Positions 17,642-26,464 of a stretch of DNA of 64,000 nucleotides are shown one piece after another; within the stretch, counting starts at the first letter, position 1, and every line of letters begins with the position of its first letter. A program made the translations under genes and the position numbers. Where the stretch lies: contig NZ_JAEIOJ010000008.1 in assembly GCF_016464305.1 (NCBI RefSeq), positions 111,181 to 175,180 of the forward strand. The letters are read 5' to 3'. The notes below the pieces were generated by a model. That model was not told the DNA's origin, searched no databases, and saw only the letters and a list, made by a program, of their open reading frames with translations. The DNA is from Umezawaea beigongshangensis (GTDB lineage: Bacteria > Actinomycetota > Actinomycetes > Mycobacteriales > Pseudonocardiaceae).

Positions 17642-17679
17642 CCGCGTCCCCCCGCCGCGGTCGCGGCGGGGGGACGCGG
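17642..17679. terminator. Bidirectional hairpin terminator
   Basis: Perfect inverted repeat with 17-bp arms (17642-17658 and 17663-17679) and a GGTC loop, lying in the 55-bp gap between the convergent DUF4232 and GH9 genes. There is no T-run, which is normal in this GC range. Confidence 0.85.
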
Positions 17680-17685
17680 TCGTGC

Positions 17686-20283
17686 TCAGGACGTGCAGGG
17701 GTTGCCGTTCAAGCGGAACAGCGTCGGCGCCGGAGCCGCGCCCGACGTCTCCGCGCGGAACCAGAACTCGCTCGTCGCGCCGGGCCTGATGGTCCTGGCC
17801 CGCGGTGCGGGCGTGACGGTCACCGTCGCGCCGGACTGGACGCTGGTGGCGTCCCACGAGTCGAGCAGGCGCTGAGCTCCGGCGAACGCGAAGCTCAGCC
17901 GCCACCCCGTCACGGCCCTGACCCCGGTGTTCGTCACCGCGACCCTGACGACGAACCCGTCCTTCCACGAGCCGACCTGCTGGTAGGACACCGAGCAGCG
18001 ACCCGACACCGGCTCCCCGCCGCCCTGGTCGGCGGCGAAGCTCGCCATCCACGCCAGCGCGGAGTTCCAGTTGATCGCGACCTCGTTCGTCGAGTACGAG
18101 CCGATGTCGTCGATGAAGCACATCGCGGGCGCGCACCCGGCGAGCTTCGCCGCGGCGATCGGGTCCTGCAGCCCGGAGTTCGGGCCGCCCGCGAGCGATC
18201 CTGGCGGCGCGATCGGCAGCGACGGGTCGTTCTGGTTGGCCCAGAACCGGTGGTGCAGGTTGCGGACCGGGGCCTCGCCGTAGCCGGCGACGTAGGACTT
18301 GTTCAGCGGGTTGCGGCCCAGCACGTAGTCCACGGTCGCGAGCGCCGCGTCGCGGTACCTCGTGTCACCGCTGATGTCGTAGGCCACCGCGAGCACGACG
18401 CCGTTGTTGAGCACGTTGCTGTTGGAGCCCCAGAACGTCTCGCCTCCGGCGGGCGCGAACGGCAGGTCCCAGGCGTCGGCCTCGGCGATCGCCACGTAGC
18501 GGTTCGCCGCCGAGCGGACCGACGCGCGGACGGCCTCGCGGTCCGGCAGCGAGCTGGGCACGGTGGCGAGGTCCAGCCGGGCGATGGCCGCCAGCGAGTT
18601 CCAGGAGAACCCGGCGTCGCCGAACACGTCGCCGGTGTGGTGCGGCGAGGAGGTCACCGCGTTCAGGAAGGCGTTCTCACCGGTCGTGAGGTACAGCTCG
18701 GCCGCGGCCCAGTAGAACTCGTCGCTCACGTTCGTGTCGTCGTACGCGCCGCCGCCCGTGCTGTCGGCGGGGCTCGCATACACGTCGGGGTGGGCCAGCG
18801 CCGCCGCGTACGCGGTGCGCGCGGTCTCCAGCAGCCGGTCGGAGAACACGCCGTCGTAGGGGGCGAAGAGTCGTGCGCCCTGGGCCGCGACGGCCGCGAG
18901 GTTCAGCGTGGCCGCGGTCGACGGCGGGTGCAGCTCACGGGGCTGCGCGTCCAGCTCGGGACGCTGGGGCAGGCCGGTCCACTGCGCGTCGTGGATCTTG
19001 TGGTGCACCATGCCCGCCAGCGGCTGCCCGGCCGGGACCTGCATCCGCGACAGGAACTCCAGCTCCCAGCGCGCCTCGTCCAGCACGTCCGGCACGCCGT
19101 TGTTCCGCTCGGGGACGCGCAGCGTGCCGTCGCCCAGCGCGTCCGGGTACGAGACGGGCGCGGTCTTCGTGCGCTCGAACTGGCCGAGGAGCTGAGCCGT
19201 GGCGATGCCGCCGTTGACGACGTACTTGCCCTGGTCACCGGCGTCGTACCAGCCGCCGCGCACGTCGAGGCGGTAGTCGCACACGCCGGGCTGGCACGGC
19301 ACGTCCACGTCGCCCTGGTTGGGCGCGACCTGGAGGTGGCCCGCCGGGCGCGCGTAGTCGGTGCCGACCAGCGACGCCTCGATCGGCGTGCCGCTGCGCT
19401 GGTGGTAGAAGAACGCGAGGGAGTCGCTGCGCAGCGCGTCGTACAGGCCGGGCGTGATGTCGAAGGGGTGGCTGGTCTCGCCGTCGGCGGTGAGCGTGTA
19501 GCCGGAGCCGTGCGCGGTGAACCCGCTGAAGTCGATCAGCTGGGTGGACTGCCGCGAGGACGGGTCCAGGCCGTGCGGGGAGGCGGTGCCGGTCTCCACG
19601 ACCGCGCCGGAGGCGTCCTTGAGCTCCCAGCCGAGGGGCGCGGTCGCCCCGGTGACGACCGTGGCGCGCTTCGGCCCGGTCGGCAGGTACCCGACCTGGC
19701 TGACCCGCACCCGCGGCCCGGTGTCCGGTTCGTAGGCCGGCGGTTCCGCGCCGCCGCGCAGGGACACGTCGTCGACGCAGAAGGTCCACGGCTCGGCGCC
19801 GCCGCCGATCTGGAACGCGACCTGCCCGGCCGAGGTCTCCGCGGTGGAGGTGAACGTGGTGGTGAAGGTGCGCGGCTCGGCCCCGAGCGTCGTGGGCGTG
19901 GAGACCTGCGCGGTGTAGGGCGGGTCCGCGAGCTGCACGTTCGCCAGCACGGTGCGCGGCGCGGACGCCGACGCGGTGAACGAGAACTCGTAGCTCTCGC
20001 CGTCGACCAGGGTGATGGCGTTCTGGCCGATGATCGCGTCCCAGGCGTTGCTCGTGCCTCCGGCGACCTCGGCGCACAGGCGGCCGTCCACGACGGCGGC
20101 GGGCGAGTTCGCGGTCCACCACCAGGGGGCGGTTCCGGCGTCGAAGTTGCCGTTGAGGACCTGTTCCGCGGCGTCGGCGGTGTCGGAGGCCGTTGCCGCA
20201 CCTCCTCCGGTCAGTCCGGCGAAGGGCAGGACGAGTGCGGTGATCAGCATCGAGCGCAGTGTTCGGCTGACGGGTGTCGGCAT
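17686..20283 (-). CDS. Secreted glycoside hydrolase family 9 endoglucanase with CBM4/9 and CBM2
   Basis: 865 aa secreted cellulase that cleaves beta-1,4-glucan. Order: signal peptide (about 1-32), N-terminal carbohydrate-binding module of CBM4/9 type (38-177, [12 protein letters not shown] start), CelD_N Ig-like domain (188-275), GH9 (alpha/alpha)6 barrel (about 280-750), and a C-terminal CBM2 (about 765-865) starting [11 protein letters not shown] and ending NGNPCTS, with the family's paired Cys and Trp residues. The catalytic base pair is in [12 protein letters not shown] (D347, D350), and the acid Glu is in [12 protein letters not shown]. The start ATG 20283 has GGAGAAGG upstream. A CebR-type operator lies 38 bp upstream, so cellobiose-controlled expression is expected. 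Confidence 0.95.
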   Translation of the reverse strand: MPTPVSRTLRSMLITALVLPFAGLTGGGAATASDTADAAEQVLNGNFDAGTAPWWWTANSPAAVVDGRLCAEVAGGTSNAWDAIIGQNAITLVDGESYEFSFTASASAPRTVLANVQLADPPYTAQVSTPTTLGAEPRTFTTTFTSTAETSAGQVAFQIGGGAEPWTFCVDDVSLRGGAEPPAYEPDTGPRVRVSQVGYLPTGPKRATVVTGATAPLGWELKDASGAVVETGTASPHGLDPSSRQSTQLIDFSGFTAHGSGYTLTADGETSHPFDITPGLYDALRSDSLAFFYHQRSGTPIEASLVGTDYARPAGHLQVAPNQGDVDVPCQPGVCDYRLDVRGGWYDAGDQGKYVVNGGIATAQLLGQFERTKTAPVSYPDALGDGTLRVPERNNGVPDVLDEARWELEFLSRMQVPAGQPLAGMVHHKIHDAQWTGLPQRPELDAQPRELHPPSTAATLNLAAVAAQGARLFAPYDGVFSDRLLETARTAYAAALAHPDVYASPADSTGGGAYDDTNVSDEFYWAAAELYLTTGENAFLNAVTSSPHHTGDVFGDAGFSWNSLAAIARLDLATVPSSLPDREAVRASVRSAANRYVAIAEADAWDLPFAPAGGETFWGSNSNVLNNGVVLAVAYDISGDTRYRDAALATVDYVLGRNPLNKSYVAGYGEAPVRNLHHRFWANQNDPSLPIAPPGSLAGGPNSGLQDPIAAAKLAGCAPAMCFIDDIGSYSTNEVAINWNSALAWMASFAADQGGGEPVSGRCSVSYQQVGSWKDGFVVRVAVTNTGVRAVTGWRLSFAFAGAQRLLDSWDATSVQSGATVTVTPAPRARTIRPGATSEFWFRAETSGAAPAPTLFRLNGNPCTS

Positions 20284-20320
20284 TGATCCTTCTCCGCAGG
20301 TCGAGTCGGACGGCCATTTC

Positions 20321-20334
20321 TGGGAGCGCTCCCA
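20321..20334. promoter_or_regulatory. CebR-type operator upstream of the cellulase
   Basis: TGGGAGCGCTCCCA is a perfect 14-bp palindrome, identical to the known binding sequence of the LacI-family cellobiose repressor CebR of Streptomyces. It lies 38 bp before the GH9 start and just downstream of a TTGACA -35 box. No cebR gene is in the window. Confidence 0.9.
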
Positions 20335-20363
20335 GAAAGAGCGTCTGTTACCTGGGCCACACT

Positions 20364-20369
20364 TGTCAA
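20364..20369 (-). promoter_or_regulatory. -35 box of the cellulase promoter
   Basis: On the minus strand TTGACA is a perfect -35 hexamer. About 18 bp downstream GACGCT is a weak -10 candidate, placing the start of transcription close to the CebR operator, which would then block initiation or early elongation. Confidence 0.5.
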
Positions 20370-20406
20370 GCCTTGGTGAACATCTCATTACGCGCAGTGA
20401 TCACCT

Positions 20407-20436
20407 CCCGGACCGCTCCGGGCGGAGCGGTCCGGG
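20407..20436 (-). terminator. Terminator of the M14 carboxypeptidase gene
   Basis: Perfect inverted repeat with 14-bp arms (20407-20420 and 20423-20436) and a 2-nt loop, 10 bp after the stop of the carboxypeptidase gene. Confidence 0.85.
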
Positions 20437-20446
20437 TCGCGGGGGA

Positions 20447-21772
20447 TCAGCTCCGGTACGGAGCAGCGGCGGCCTTCGCCGCGACGACGAACGCCCCCCT
20501 GTTCTTCGGCCAGAAGGTGCTGTCGACGCACGAGTACGCCGGGAAGAACCCGCCGCACGTGCCGCTGGACGCGCCGACCTCGAACGTCACGCTCGCCACG
20601 CCCAGCACGCCGTAGGTGTAGTCGTCCTGGGTGCCCGTGGTGTCGTAGCCGACGGTCTCGGCGTTCGTGCCCACCAGGTAGCCGTTGTGCGCGGCCATCT
20701 TCGCGCCGAACGCCCGCATCTGCGCGTCGTTCGGGGCCCTCGTCCGCGTCCAGCCCCACGGGATGACGATGGAGTTGCCGTAGCTGTGCAGCGTGATCAT
20801 CGTGCCGCGCGCGGTGAGCGGTGCCGCCGCCGTGTCCGACGATCCGCGCTGGTCGGGGTAGATGGAGCTGAACAGGCTCTCCAGCGCCAGGGTCTCCGGC
20901 TCGGACTTCGCCGCCGTGCCCTGGTAGGTCTCGGCGCACGCGGAGTTCGAGTCACCGCCCCACTTGAAGCTGGAGTTGCGGTTCAGGTCCACGCCGATGC
21001 TCGTGCCGGTGCAGCTCCCCCGGCTGGTGTTGGCGTTCTTGCGCTGCAACCGCGGGCTGTTGCCGCCGGCCGCGACGAGGTCGACGCCGTCGGGGTTCGC
21101 GATCGGCACGACCCACACCTCGGTGGTGTCGAGGATGCTCGTGGCGTCCGCGTCGGTGCCGTACCCGTCGACCAGGAAGTCGATCCAGCGCCAGGCGAGC
21201 TCCCCGGTGGACAGTTCGCGCGCGTGGACCTGGGCCATCATCGTGAAGCGCGGCTTGGTCGAGTTCGGCGTGCGCTGGCAGTCGCCGGCCTGCTTCTTGG
21301 TGATGCACACGGCGCGGACGTCGTGACCGCCGGAGAGCCCCTGCGTCTTGCGCCACGAGTCGCCGATGTCGTAGGAGGTCACGAGGTCCGGGTGCGCCGA
21401 GGCCACTCGGGACAGGTGCGCCTCGTGCTCCGCGACGGTCCGGTAGCCGCCGTAGAAGCTCGCCGCCGACACGTCGGCCGCGCCGACCGGGAGTTCTTTG
21501 TAGACGGTGTCGAACCGGGTGGGCGCGTGACCGAGCCGCGCCAGCTCGCGGGCGACGCTCCGGTCTCCGATCACGAACGCGGCGTCGGCCTCCGGCTCGA
21601 CGACGTCGAACCCGGCCTCGGTCAGCGCCCGCACGTCGGACGGGGAGGACAGCGGCACGCGCCACACGAGCGGGACGTCGGTGGGCGCGGCCTGCGCCAC
21701 GCCGGTGAGGGCGGCGGGGAGCACGAGCGCGGCGGCGGTCAGGAGGGTGGTGAGCAGGGATCGTGGTCGCAC
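20447..21772 (-). CDS. Secreted M14 family zinc carboxypeptidase
   Basis: 441 aa. Signal peptide about 1-28 (LPAALTGVAQA). A propeptide-like segment (30-100) precedes the metallocarboxypeptidase domain. Zinc ligands are H183 and E186 in VHARELSTGE and H329 in TLHSYGN; the catalytic Glu is E398 in VTFEVG, and NPDGVD and LNRN are the substrate-carboxylate and Arg segments. It removes C-terminal residues from extracellular peptides. ATG 21772 opens on the signal peptide. About 270 bp upstream lies a mini-ORF with two hairpins, which might control it. Confidence 0.93.
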   Translation of the reverse strand: MRPRSLLTTLLTAAALVLPAALTGVAQAAPTDVPLVWRVPLSSPSDVRALTEAGFDVVEPEADAAFVIGDRSVARELARLGHAPTRFDTVYKELPVGAADVSAASFYGGYRTVAEHEAHLSRVASAHPDLVTSYDIGDSWRKTQGLSGGHDVRAVCITKKQAGDCQRTPNSTKPRFTMMAQVHARELSTGELAWRWIDFLVDGYGTDADATSILDTTEVWVVPIANPDGVDLVAAGGNSPRLQRKNANTSRGSCTGTSIGVDLNRNSSFKWGGDSNSACAETYQGTAAKSEPETLALESLFSSIYPDQRGSSDTAAAPLTARGTMITLHSYGNSIVIPWGWTRTRAPNDAQMRAFGAKMAAHNGYLVGTNAETVGYDTTGTQDDYTYGVLGVASVTFEVGASSGTCGGFFPAYSCVDSTFWPKNRGAFVVAAKAAAAPYRS

Positions 21773-21962
21773 AGGAGATCCACCTCTCGGAAGGTGCCCG
21801 CAGGTGCAGGGTGGTCACACGGGCACGCTCAGTGTGCGCGGCGCGCACCGGGGACGACATCACCCGATGGTCGGGAACGGCGCACCAGCTCTTCACGGTG
21901 TGCGCGGCGGATGTGATGGGAGCCCGGAACCCCGGCGGAGCACGCGGTCTCCCCGCGACGAG

Positions 21963-21997
21963 CGAGGGGCGCCCCCGGAGTCCGGGAGCGCCCCTCG
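21963..21997 (-). terminator. Strong hairpin between the mini-ORF and the M14 gene
   Basis: Near-perfect inverted repeat: 17-nt arms (21963-21979 and 21981-21997), one mismatch, symmetric about 21980. It lies 46 nt after the stop of the mini-ORF and 190 bp before the carboxypeptidase start on the minus strand, so it could terminate either the mini-ORF transcript or read-through from the LuxR gene. Confidence 0.75.
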
Positions 21998-22042
21998 TCG
22001 TCGAGTGCGGTGGTGGCGACGACCGTCGGCCCGGTGCCGCCA

Positions 22043-22099
22043 CTACCCCACGGGCGTGGGATTGACCCTGCCCGTCGAGCCGCGACCGGTTGCGGACAT
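22043..22099 (-). CDS. Possible 18-aa leader peptide or small-peptide gene
   Basis: ATG at 22099, peptide MSATGRGSTGRVNPTPVG, then TAG. GGAGGGAAG lies about 9 nt upstream, and a TATACC -10-like box is near 22152-22157 on the same strand. The last codons form a perfect hairpin (CCCACG at 22047-22052 and CGTGGG at 22055-22060), and a stronger hairpin follows at 21963-21997. I do not recognise the peptide. It could be a translated leader of an attenuator for the downstream carboxypeptidase, an independent small peptide, or a chance ORF. The surrounding 21773-22226 region holds no larger gene. Confidence 0.4.
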   Translation of the reverse strand: MSATGRGSTGRVNPTPVG

Positions 22100-22226
22100 G
22101 TGTGCGACTTCCCTCCACCAGAGGAGTGTCCGTGCCTGAGCTGAGGGACACAGGTATAGCAGTTCGACCTCGGCCGGGTCGCGCCCGAAGGGGAGTCCTT
22201 CGCGCCCGATGCTTGCCCGTTCTGCC

Positions 22227-24989
22227 TCAGTCCAGGATGCGGGCCAGTTCGACCCTGGAGCGCACGTCGAGCTTGGCGAACACGTTGCGCAGGTGGTGCT
22301 CGACCGTGCGCGGGGACAGGAACAGCTGGGCCGCGATCTCCCGGTTGGTGGCTCCGAGCGCGGCCGAGCGGGCGATCTGCGCCTGCTGGGGCGTCAGGTC
22401 GCCACCGGTCGAGCGGGGCGGTCCGTCGCCCGGCGCACCCGCCGCGCGCAGTTCCGCGCGGGCCTTCGCCGCCCACCGCGCGGCGTCGTACCGCTCGAAG
22501 ATCCGGACGGCCTCGGTCAGCAGCACCCGCGCCGCGCCCGGCTTGCGGTCCCGGCGCAGCCGCTGGGCGTGGAACAGCTCGGTCTTGGCCAGCTCCAGCG
22601 CGGTGCCGCTCGCGCGGTGCAGCCGGACGGCCTCGGCGAAGTGCTCGTCGGCGACGCCGGGACGCTGGGCGAGCAGGCCGCGGCAGCGGTGCGCGAGAGC
22701 GCGCCTGGCCGCGCTGCCGGTGCCGTCGGACCACGCCTCGTAGTGCTCCAGGGCGCGCAGCGCAGCGTCCCGCTCGCCGCACCCCAGCGCGGCCTCCACG
22801 AAGTGCGGCACGGCCATCACCCTGACCGCCGCGTGCACCGGTCCGGTGCCCACCGCCATCAGGCGCAGCCGGTTCAGTGCGTCGGCGGGCCGGTCGTCGA
22901 GCAGGTCGACCACGGCCAGCGCCCACGACGCCAGCGCACCGAGCTTGCCCAGTCCCCCGCGCGCGACGCCGTCCGCGGCGGCGGACGTCCGGTGCAGCGC
23001 CGTGTCCCGGTCGCCCAGCGACGCGGCGAGCACCGCGAGCACGGCGGCGTGGCTCAGCGCGCAGTTGCGCTGCCCCACGGCCCGCGCGGCGCGCATCCCC
23101 TCCGCCGAGGCCGCCGCCGCGGCGGCGTGCCGGTCGATCAGCAGGGCGGCGTGCGCCAGGTGCAGCAGCGACCACGGCACGAGCGCCGTGATCCCCTGCC
23201 GCGCGGAGCCCACGGCCCGCGTCGCCAGCCCGTGCGCCCGGTCGCCGTCGCCCAGCGCCCACGCGGCGTGGCTCGCCCAGATCAGCGACGTGGTGCCCAC
23301 CCGGCCGGCCGCGGTCGCGACGACGCGGCGCAGGGGCGCCAGGGCGTCGCCGTGCCGCCCGTCGAGCATGGCGGCCACCCCCTCGACGTGGTCGAGCATC
23401 AGCGCGGTCTCCGGCGGATCACCGGCGCGCCGCCAGCGGGCGGCCCGCCGGGCGACGTCGAGGTAGCCGAGGTGGTCGCCCGCGATGTCACCGGCCTCCG
23501 CGGCGAACACCAGCGCGGTCGCGCCGAGCGCCCGGTGGGTGGGTTCCAGCCGGTGCGCCGCGTCGAGCAGCAGCCTCCGGGCCTGGGCGGGCGCGCCGTC
23601 GCCGAGTTCGATCCCGCCGCCCACGAGGTCCGCCAGGCCGCGCAGGTCCCGCGCCGTGGCCAGGGGCCGGATGCGGCGCAGCAGCGTGCGGGAGCGGCTG
23701 GTGCCGCCGTCCCGCCAGCAGTCGGCCGCGGCGGACAGCAGCCGCGCGGCGCGGGCGTGCTGGTCCGAGGTGAGCGCGGCGGAGCGCCAGAAGGAGCGGG
23801 AGGAGGTGGCCCAGTCGTTCGACGACCTCGCCGCCGCGGCCTCGGCGGCGAGGTCGTCGGCCAGGTCGTCGTGCGGCCCGGTGGCCGTGGCGGCGCGGTG
23901 CCACAGCCGCCGCACCCGCTGCGCCGACCGGTCGAGCGTCCGCGCGAGCCGCGCGTGGGCCTCCGCGCGGTCGGCGAGCGGCGCGTGCGCCTCCAGCGTC
24001 GAGCGCACGAGTTCACCGGGCACGGTGACGCGGTCGCCGTCGACGTCGAGCAGCCCGCGGCACCGCGCCTCGTCCAGTGCGGCCAGGTCGGCGCCGGACG
24101 CCGCGACCGCCTCGTCGAGCCCGAGGCGGTCGTCGACGACGGCGAGCAGCACGATCGCGCGCGCTCCGGCGGACAGCGCGTCGAAGCGGGCGGTGAGCCG
24201 GGCGCGCAGCGCGCTGTGCCGGGGCAGCGCCCCCGGAGCGGGCTCGCGTCCGCACAACTGCGCCGGGGTGAGCGCGCGGGCGAGGTCCACCAGCGCACCG
24301 GGACTGCCGCAGGCGAGGTCCACGAGGTCGTCGGCGAGGTCGTCCGGCGGCGGCGGGCTGATCAGATCGGCCAGCAGCAGGCGTGCCGCGGCCTTCCGCA
24401 GCGGCGCGAGGTGCAGCCCCGGCAGCCCGGCCAGCGGGTCGGCCGCGCCGCGGACCTCGGCGACGTCGGTCGCGAACAGCAGCACGGCGGGTTCGGCGAC
24501 GAGCCTGCGGGCGCAGAACACCAGCACCTCCAGGGAGGTGCTGTCGAGCAGGTCCGCGTCGTCGACGCGCAGCAGCAGCGGCCGTTCGCGGGCGCTCACG
24601 GTCAGCAGCCGGTGCACGGCGGCGCTCAGCGCGAACGGGTCGGCCGCCGGCCCGGCGCGGTGGCCCGCGGCGACCGCGAGCAGACCGGGATGGCTCCACG
24701 AGTGGGTCTCGATCCGGTCGGCCAGCGGTTGCAGCAGGCGGTGCAACCCGGACAGCGGCACGGCCGTCTCGGTCGGCGCACCCGCGGTGGACAGCACGGT
24801 GAAGCCCTCGGCCAGCGCGGTCGCCGCGTCGAGCAGCGCCGTCCGGCCGCTGCCGGGCCCGCCGCGCACGACGTGCGCCGAGCCCCGTGCCGCGCGCGCG
24901 GCGTCGACCGCCCCGCGCAGCAGGGCCAGCTCCGCACCGCGACCGCGCAGCGCGGCGCCCACCGGCACCCCGTGAACCCCGGTGACCAT
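22227..24989 (-). CDS. Large ATP-binding LuxR-family (LAL-type) transcriptional regulator
   Basis: 920 aa, the usual LAL size. The N-terminal STAND/AAA ATPase has Walker A GGPGSGRTALLD (residues 43-54) and a Walker B-like LLLRVDDADLLDS. A long alpha-helical TPR-like region (about 350-800) follows, and a C-terminal LuxR HTH (about 862-915) contains LTPQQAQIARSAALGATNRE and LSPRTVEHHLRNVFAKL. Such proteins couple ligand and ATP binding to activation of degradative or antibiotic genes. It is divergent from the lipase gene across 202 bp, which is therefore a likely target; this is inferred from arrangement. ATG 24989 is the start. Confidence 0.9.
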   Translation of the reverse strand: MVTGVHGVPVGAALRGRGAELALLRGAVDAARAARGSAHVVRGGPGSGRTALLDAATALAEGFTVLSTAGAPTETAVPLSGLHRLLQPLADRIETHSWSHPGLLAVAAGHRAGPAADPFALSAAVHRLLTVSARERPLLLRVDDADLLDSTSLEVLVFCARRLVAEPAVLLFATDVAEVRGAADPLAGLPGLHLAPLRKAAARLLLADLISPPPPDDLADDLVDLACGSPGALVDLARALTPAQLCGREPAPGALPRHSALRARLTARFDALSAGARAIVLLAVVDDRLGLDEAVAASGADLAALDEARCRGLLDVDGDRVTVPGELVRSTLEAHAPLADRAEAHARLARTLDRSAQRVRRLWHRAATATGPHDDLADDLAAEAAAARSSNDWATSSRSFWRSAALTSDQHARAARLLSAAADCWRDGGTSRSRTLLRRIRPLATARDLRGLADLVGGGIELGDGAPAQARRLLLDAAHRLEPTHRALGATALVFAAEAGDIAGDHLGYLDVARRAARWRRAGDPPETALMLDHVEGVAAMLDGRHGDALAPLRRVVATAAGRVGTTSLIWASHAAWALGDGDRAHGLATRAVGSARQGITALVPWSLLHLAHAALLIDRHAAAAAASAEGMRAARAVGQRNCALSHAAVLAVLAASLGDRDTALHRTSAAADGVARGGLGKLGALASWALAVVDLLDDRPADALNRLRLMAVGTGPVHAAVRVMAVPHFVEAALGCGERDAALRALEHYEAWSDGTGSAARRALAHRCRGLLAQRPGVADEHFAEAVRLHRASGTALELAKTELFHAQRLRRDRKPGAARVLLTEAVRIFERYDAARWAAKARAELRAAGAPGDGPPRSTGGDLTPQQAQIARSAALGATNREIAAQLFLSPRTVEHHLRNVFAKLDVRSRVELARILD

Positions 24990-25191
24990 GCGGTCAGTCT
25001 CGTCGGCGGGCCGTCGCGGCGGAAAGCCCCGTGCGGCGCAAGCGGTTCACAGTTGTCGAAACCCGTCGACCGGACCGTCGAACCGGGTGTCGAACAGCGG
25101 AGGAGCCGGGGGCCGCGCACCGGTGGATCGACCGATGCCGCGCGCCGCGCGGCTCACGAGACTGCGAACTCCCACCCCACGAGGAGGATCG

Positions 25192-25863
25192 ATGCGTCGG
25201 CTCATCAGCACCCTGCTGACCCTGCTGACCGCCACAGCGGTCGTCACCGTCGGCGCGGGCACCGCGAACGCGGAAGCCCGCACGCCGGTCGTGTTCGTGC
25301 ACGGCTACAACAGCAGCGGATCGACGTGGAACTCGGCGAAGGCGGTGTTCCGCACGGCCGGGTACACCGACGCGGAGCTGTTCGCGTTCACCTACAGCTA
25401 CAACCAGTCCAACGCGACGTCCGCCGCGAACCTCGCGACGTACGTGACGCAGGTCCGCAACCAGACCGGTGCGGCGAAGGTCGACGTCGTCAACCACTCG
25501 ATGGGCGGGCTCGTCAGCCGCTGGTACGTCAAGCAGCTCGGCGGCACGGCGTACGTGAACCACTGGGCCTCGCTCGCCGGCGCGAACCACGGCACGACCA
25601 TCGCCTCGCTGTGCTCGGCCTATCCGTCGTGCCAGCAGATGACGCCGGGCTCGTCGTTCCTGAGCACGCTCAACTCCGGTGACGAGACGCCGGGGACGGT
25701 GAAGTACCGCACCTGGTACTCCTCGTGCGACGGCGTGATCAACCCCTACACCAGCACGGCGCTCACCGGCGCCACGAACACCCTGACCTCGTGCACCTCG
25801 CACGGAGCCTTCCTCACCAGCAGCACGATCCTCAACCAGGTGGTGTCCTTCCTGGGCAGCTGA
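25192..25863 (+). CDS. Secreted triacylglycerol lipase/esterase (alpha/beta hydrolase)
   Basis: 223 aa. Signal peptide about 1-27 (GAGTANA). VVFVHGYNSSGSTW forms the oxyanion-side strand loop and VVNHSMGG the nucleophile elbow with Ser103; the first Gly of GHSMG is replaced by Asn101. Likely triad partners are D180 (SSCDGVINP) and H204 (TSHGAF). Four Cys residues suggest disulfides, as in Streptomyces and Bacillus LipA-like small lipases. GAGGAGG lies 4 nt before ATG 25192. It is divergent from the LAL regulator and followed by a 13-bp-stem terminator. Confidence 0.9.
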   Translation: MRRLISTLLTLLTATAVVTVGAGTANAEARTPVVFVHGYNSSGSTWNSAKAVFRTAGYTDAELFAFTYSYNQSNATSAANLATYVTQVRNQTGAAKVDVVNHSMGGLVSRWYVKQLGGTAYVNHWASLAGANHGTTIASLCSAYPSCQQMTPGSSFLSTLNSGDETPGTVKYRTWYSSCDGVINPYTSTALTGATNTLTSCTSHGAFLTSSTILNQVVSFLGS

Positions 25864-25877
25864 GACGCCACCCCTCC

Positions 25878-25912
25878 GGTGGCCGGATCGCCCCCTGCAC
25901 GATCCGGCCACC
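25878..25912 (+). terminator. Terminator of the lipase gene
   Basis: Perfect 13-bp inverted repeat (25878-25890 and 25900-25912) with a 9-nt loop, 14 bp after the lipase stop codon. Confidence 0.85.
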
Positions 25913-25989
25913 ACGGGATGTTTGGAAACGCGGGCCAGTGGGCAGTGATCGGGCACATCGTGATCATCGCTGTCAGAGAGGCCCGACCC

Positions 25990-26376
25990 ATGCGCACGAC
26001 CACCCGTTCGGCGGACCAGTGGCTGTCCCTGTCCCACGCCCAGCTCGTCGAGCAGGTGCGGCGCTGCACCAGGGAGCGGAACCCCGGCACCTGGGACCGG
26101 GTGCGCGAGCACCCCGTCCTCGCCGCGCGCGTGCGGGGCGTCCTGTCGGCGCTGCGCGCGGAGACGTCCGTGACGCGCGACGCCGCCATGTGGGCGCTGT
26201 GGATCTCGCAGGCGCAGCAGCGGCTCAACGCCCCGGCTCCCGCGCCGGTCGTCACCGCTCCGACGCTGCCCAAGCAGGTGATCCGCGAGCCCGAGATCAC
26301 GCTGTCGGTCCCCGCGCCCGCCGCCAGGCCCGTGCGGCCGGTTCCCGTCGTGCAGTTCAGCTCCCCGGACGCGTGA
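25990..26376 (+). CDS. Hypothetical protein with helical N-terminus and Pro-rich tail
   Basis: 128 aa from ATG 25990 (GAGAGG about 8 nt upstream). Residues about 8-75 are predicted helical (ADQWLSLSHAQLVEQVRRC, DAAMWALWISQAQQRL), and the rest is rich in Pro, Ala and Val. It has no signal peptide, membrane helix or motif that I recognise. It is flanked by a terminator upstream and is separated from PPK2 by 88 bp, so it is probably transcribed alone. High GC3 and a good start support a real gene. Confidence 0.6.
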   Translation: MRTTTRSADQWLSLSHAQLVEQVRRCTRERNPGTWDRVREHPVLAARVRGVLSALRAETSVTRDAAMWALWISQAQQRLNAPAPAPVVTAPTLPKQVIREPEITLSVPAPAARPVRPVPVVQFSSPDA

Positions 26377-26464
26377 CGCGAGTGCTGCTCCCACCAGGTC
26401 TGATCCGTCCGGTTCGTCACTCGGACGAGGTATGAGCCGTCCCCCTACCGGGTAATCGCCGGAG

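Noticed and set aside
21773..22226. Riboswitch (c-di-AMP, cobalamin or SAM type) upstream of the carboxypeptidase
   Set aside because: I saw none of the conserved cores of these classes; the region is better explained by a mini-ORF and two hairpins.
22209..25682. Plus-strand open frame of over 1150 codons across the LuxR and lipase genes
   Set aside because: It is an antisense/out-of-frame shadow with repetitive Arg/Gln/Gly composition; both true genes have conserved motifs and good starts.
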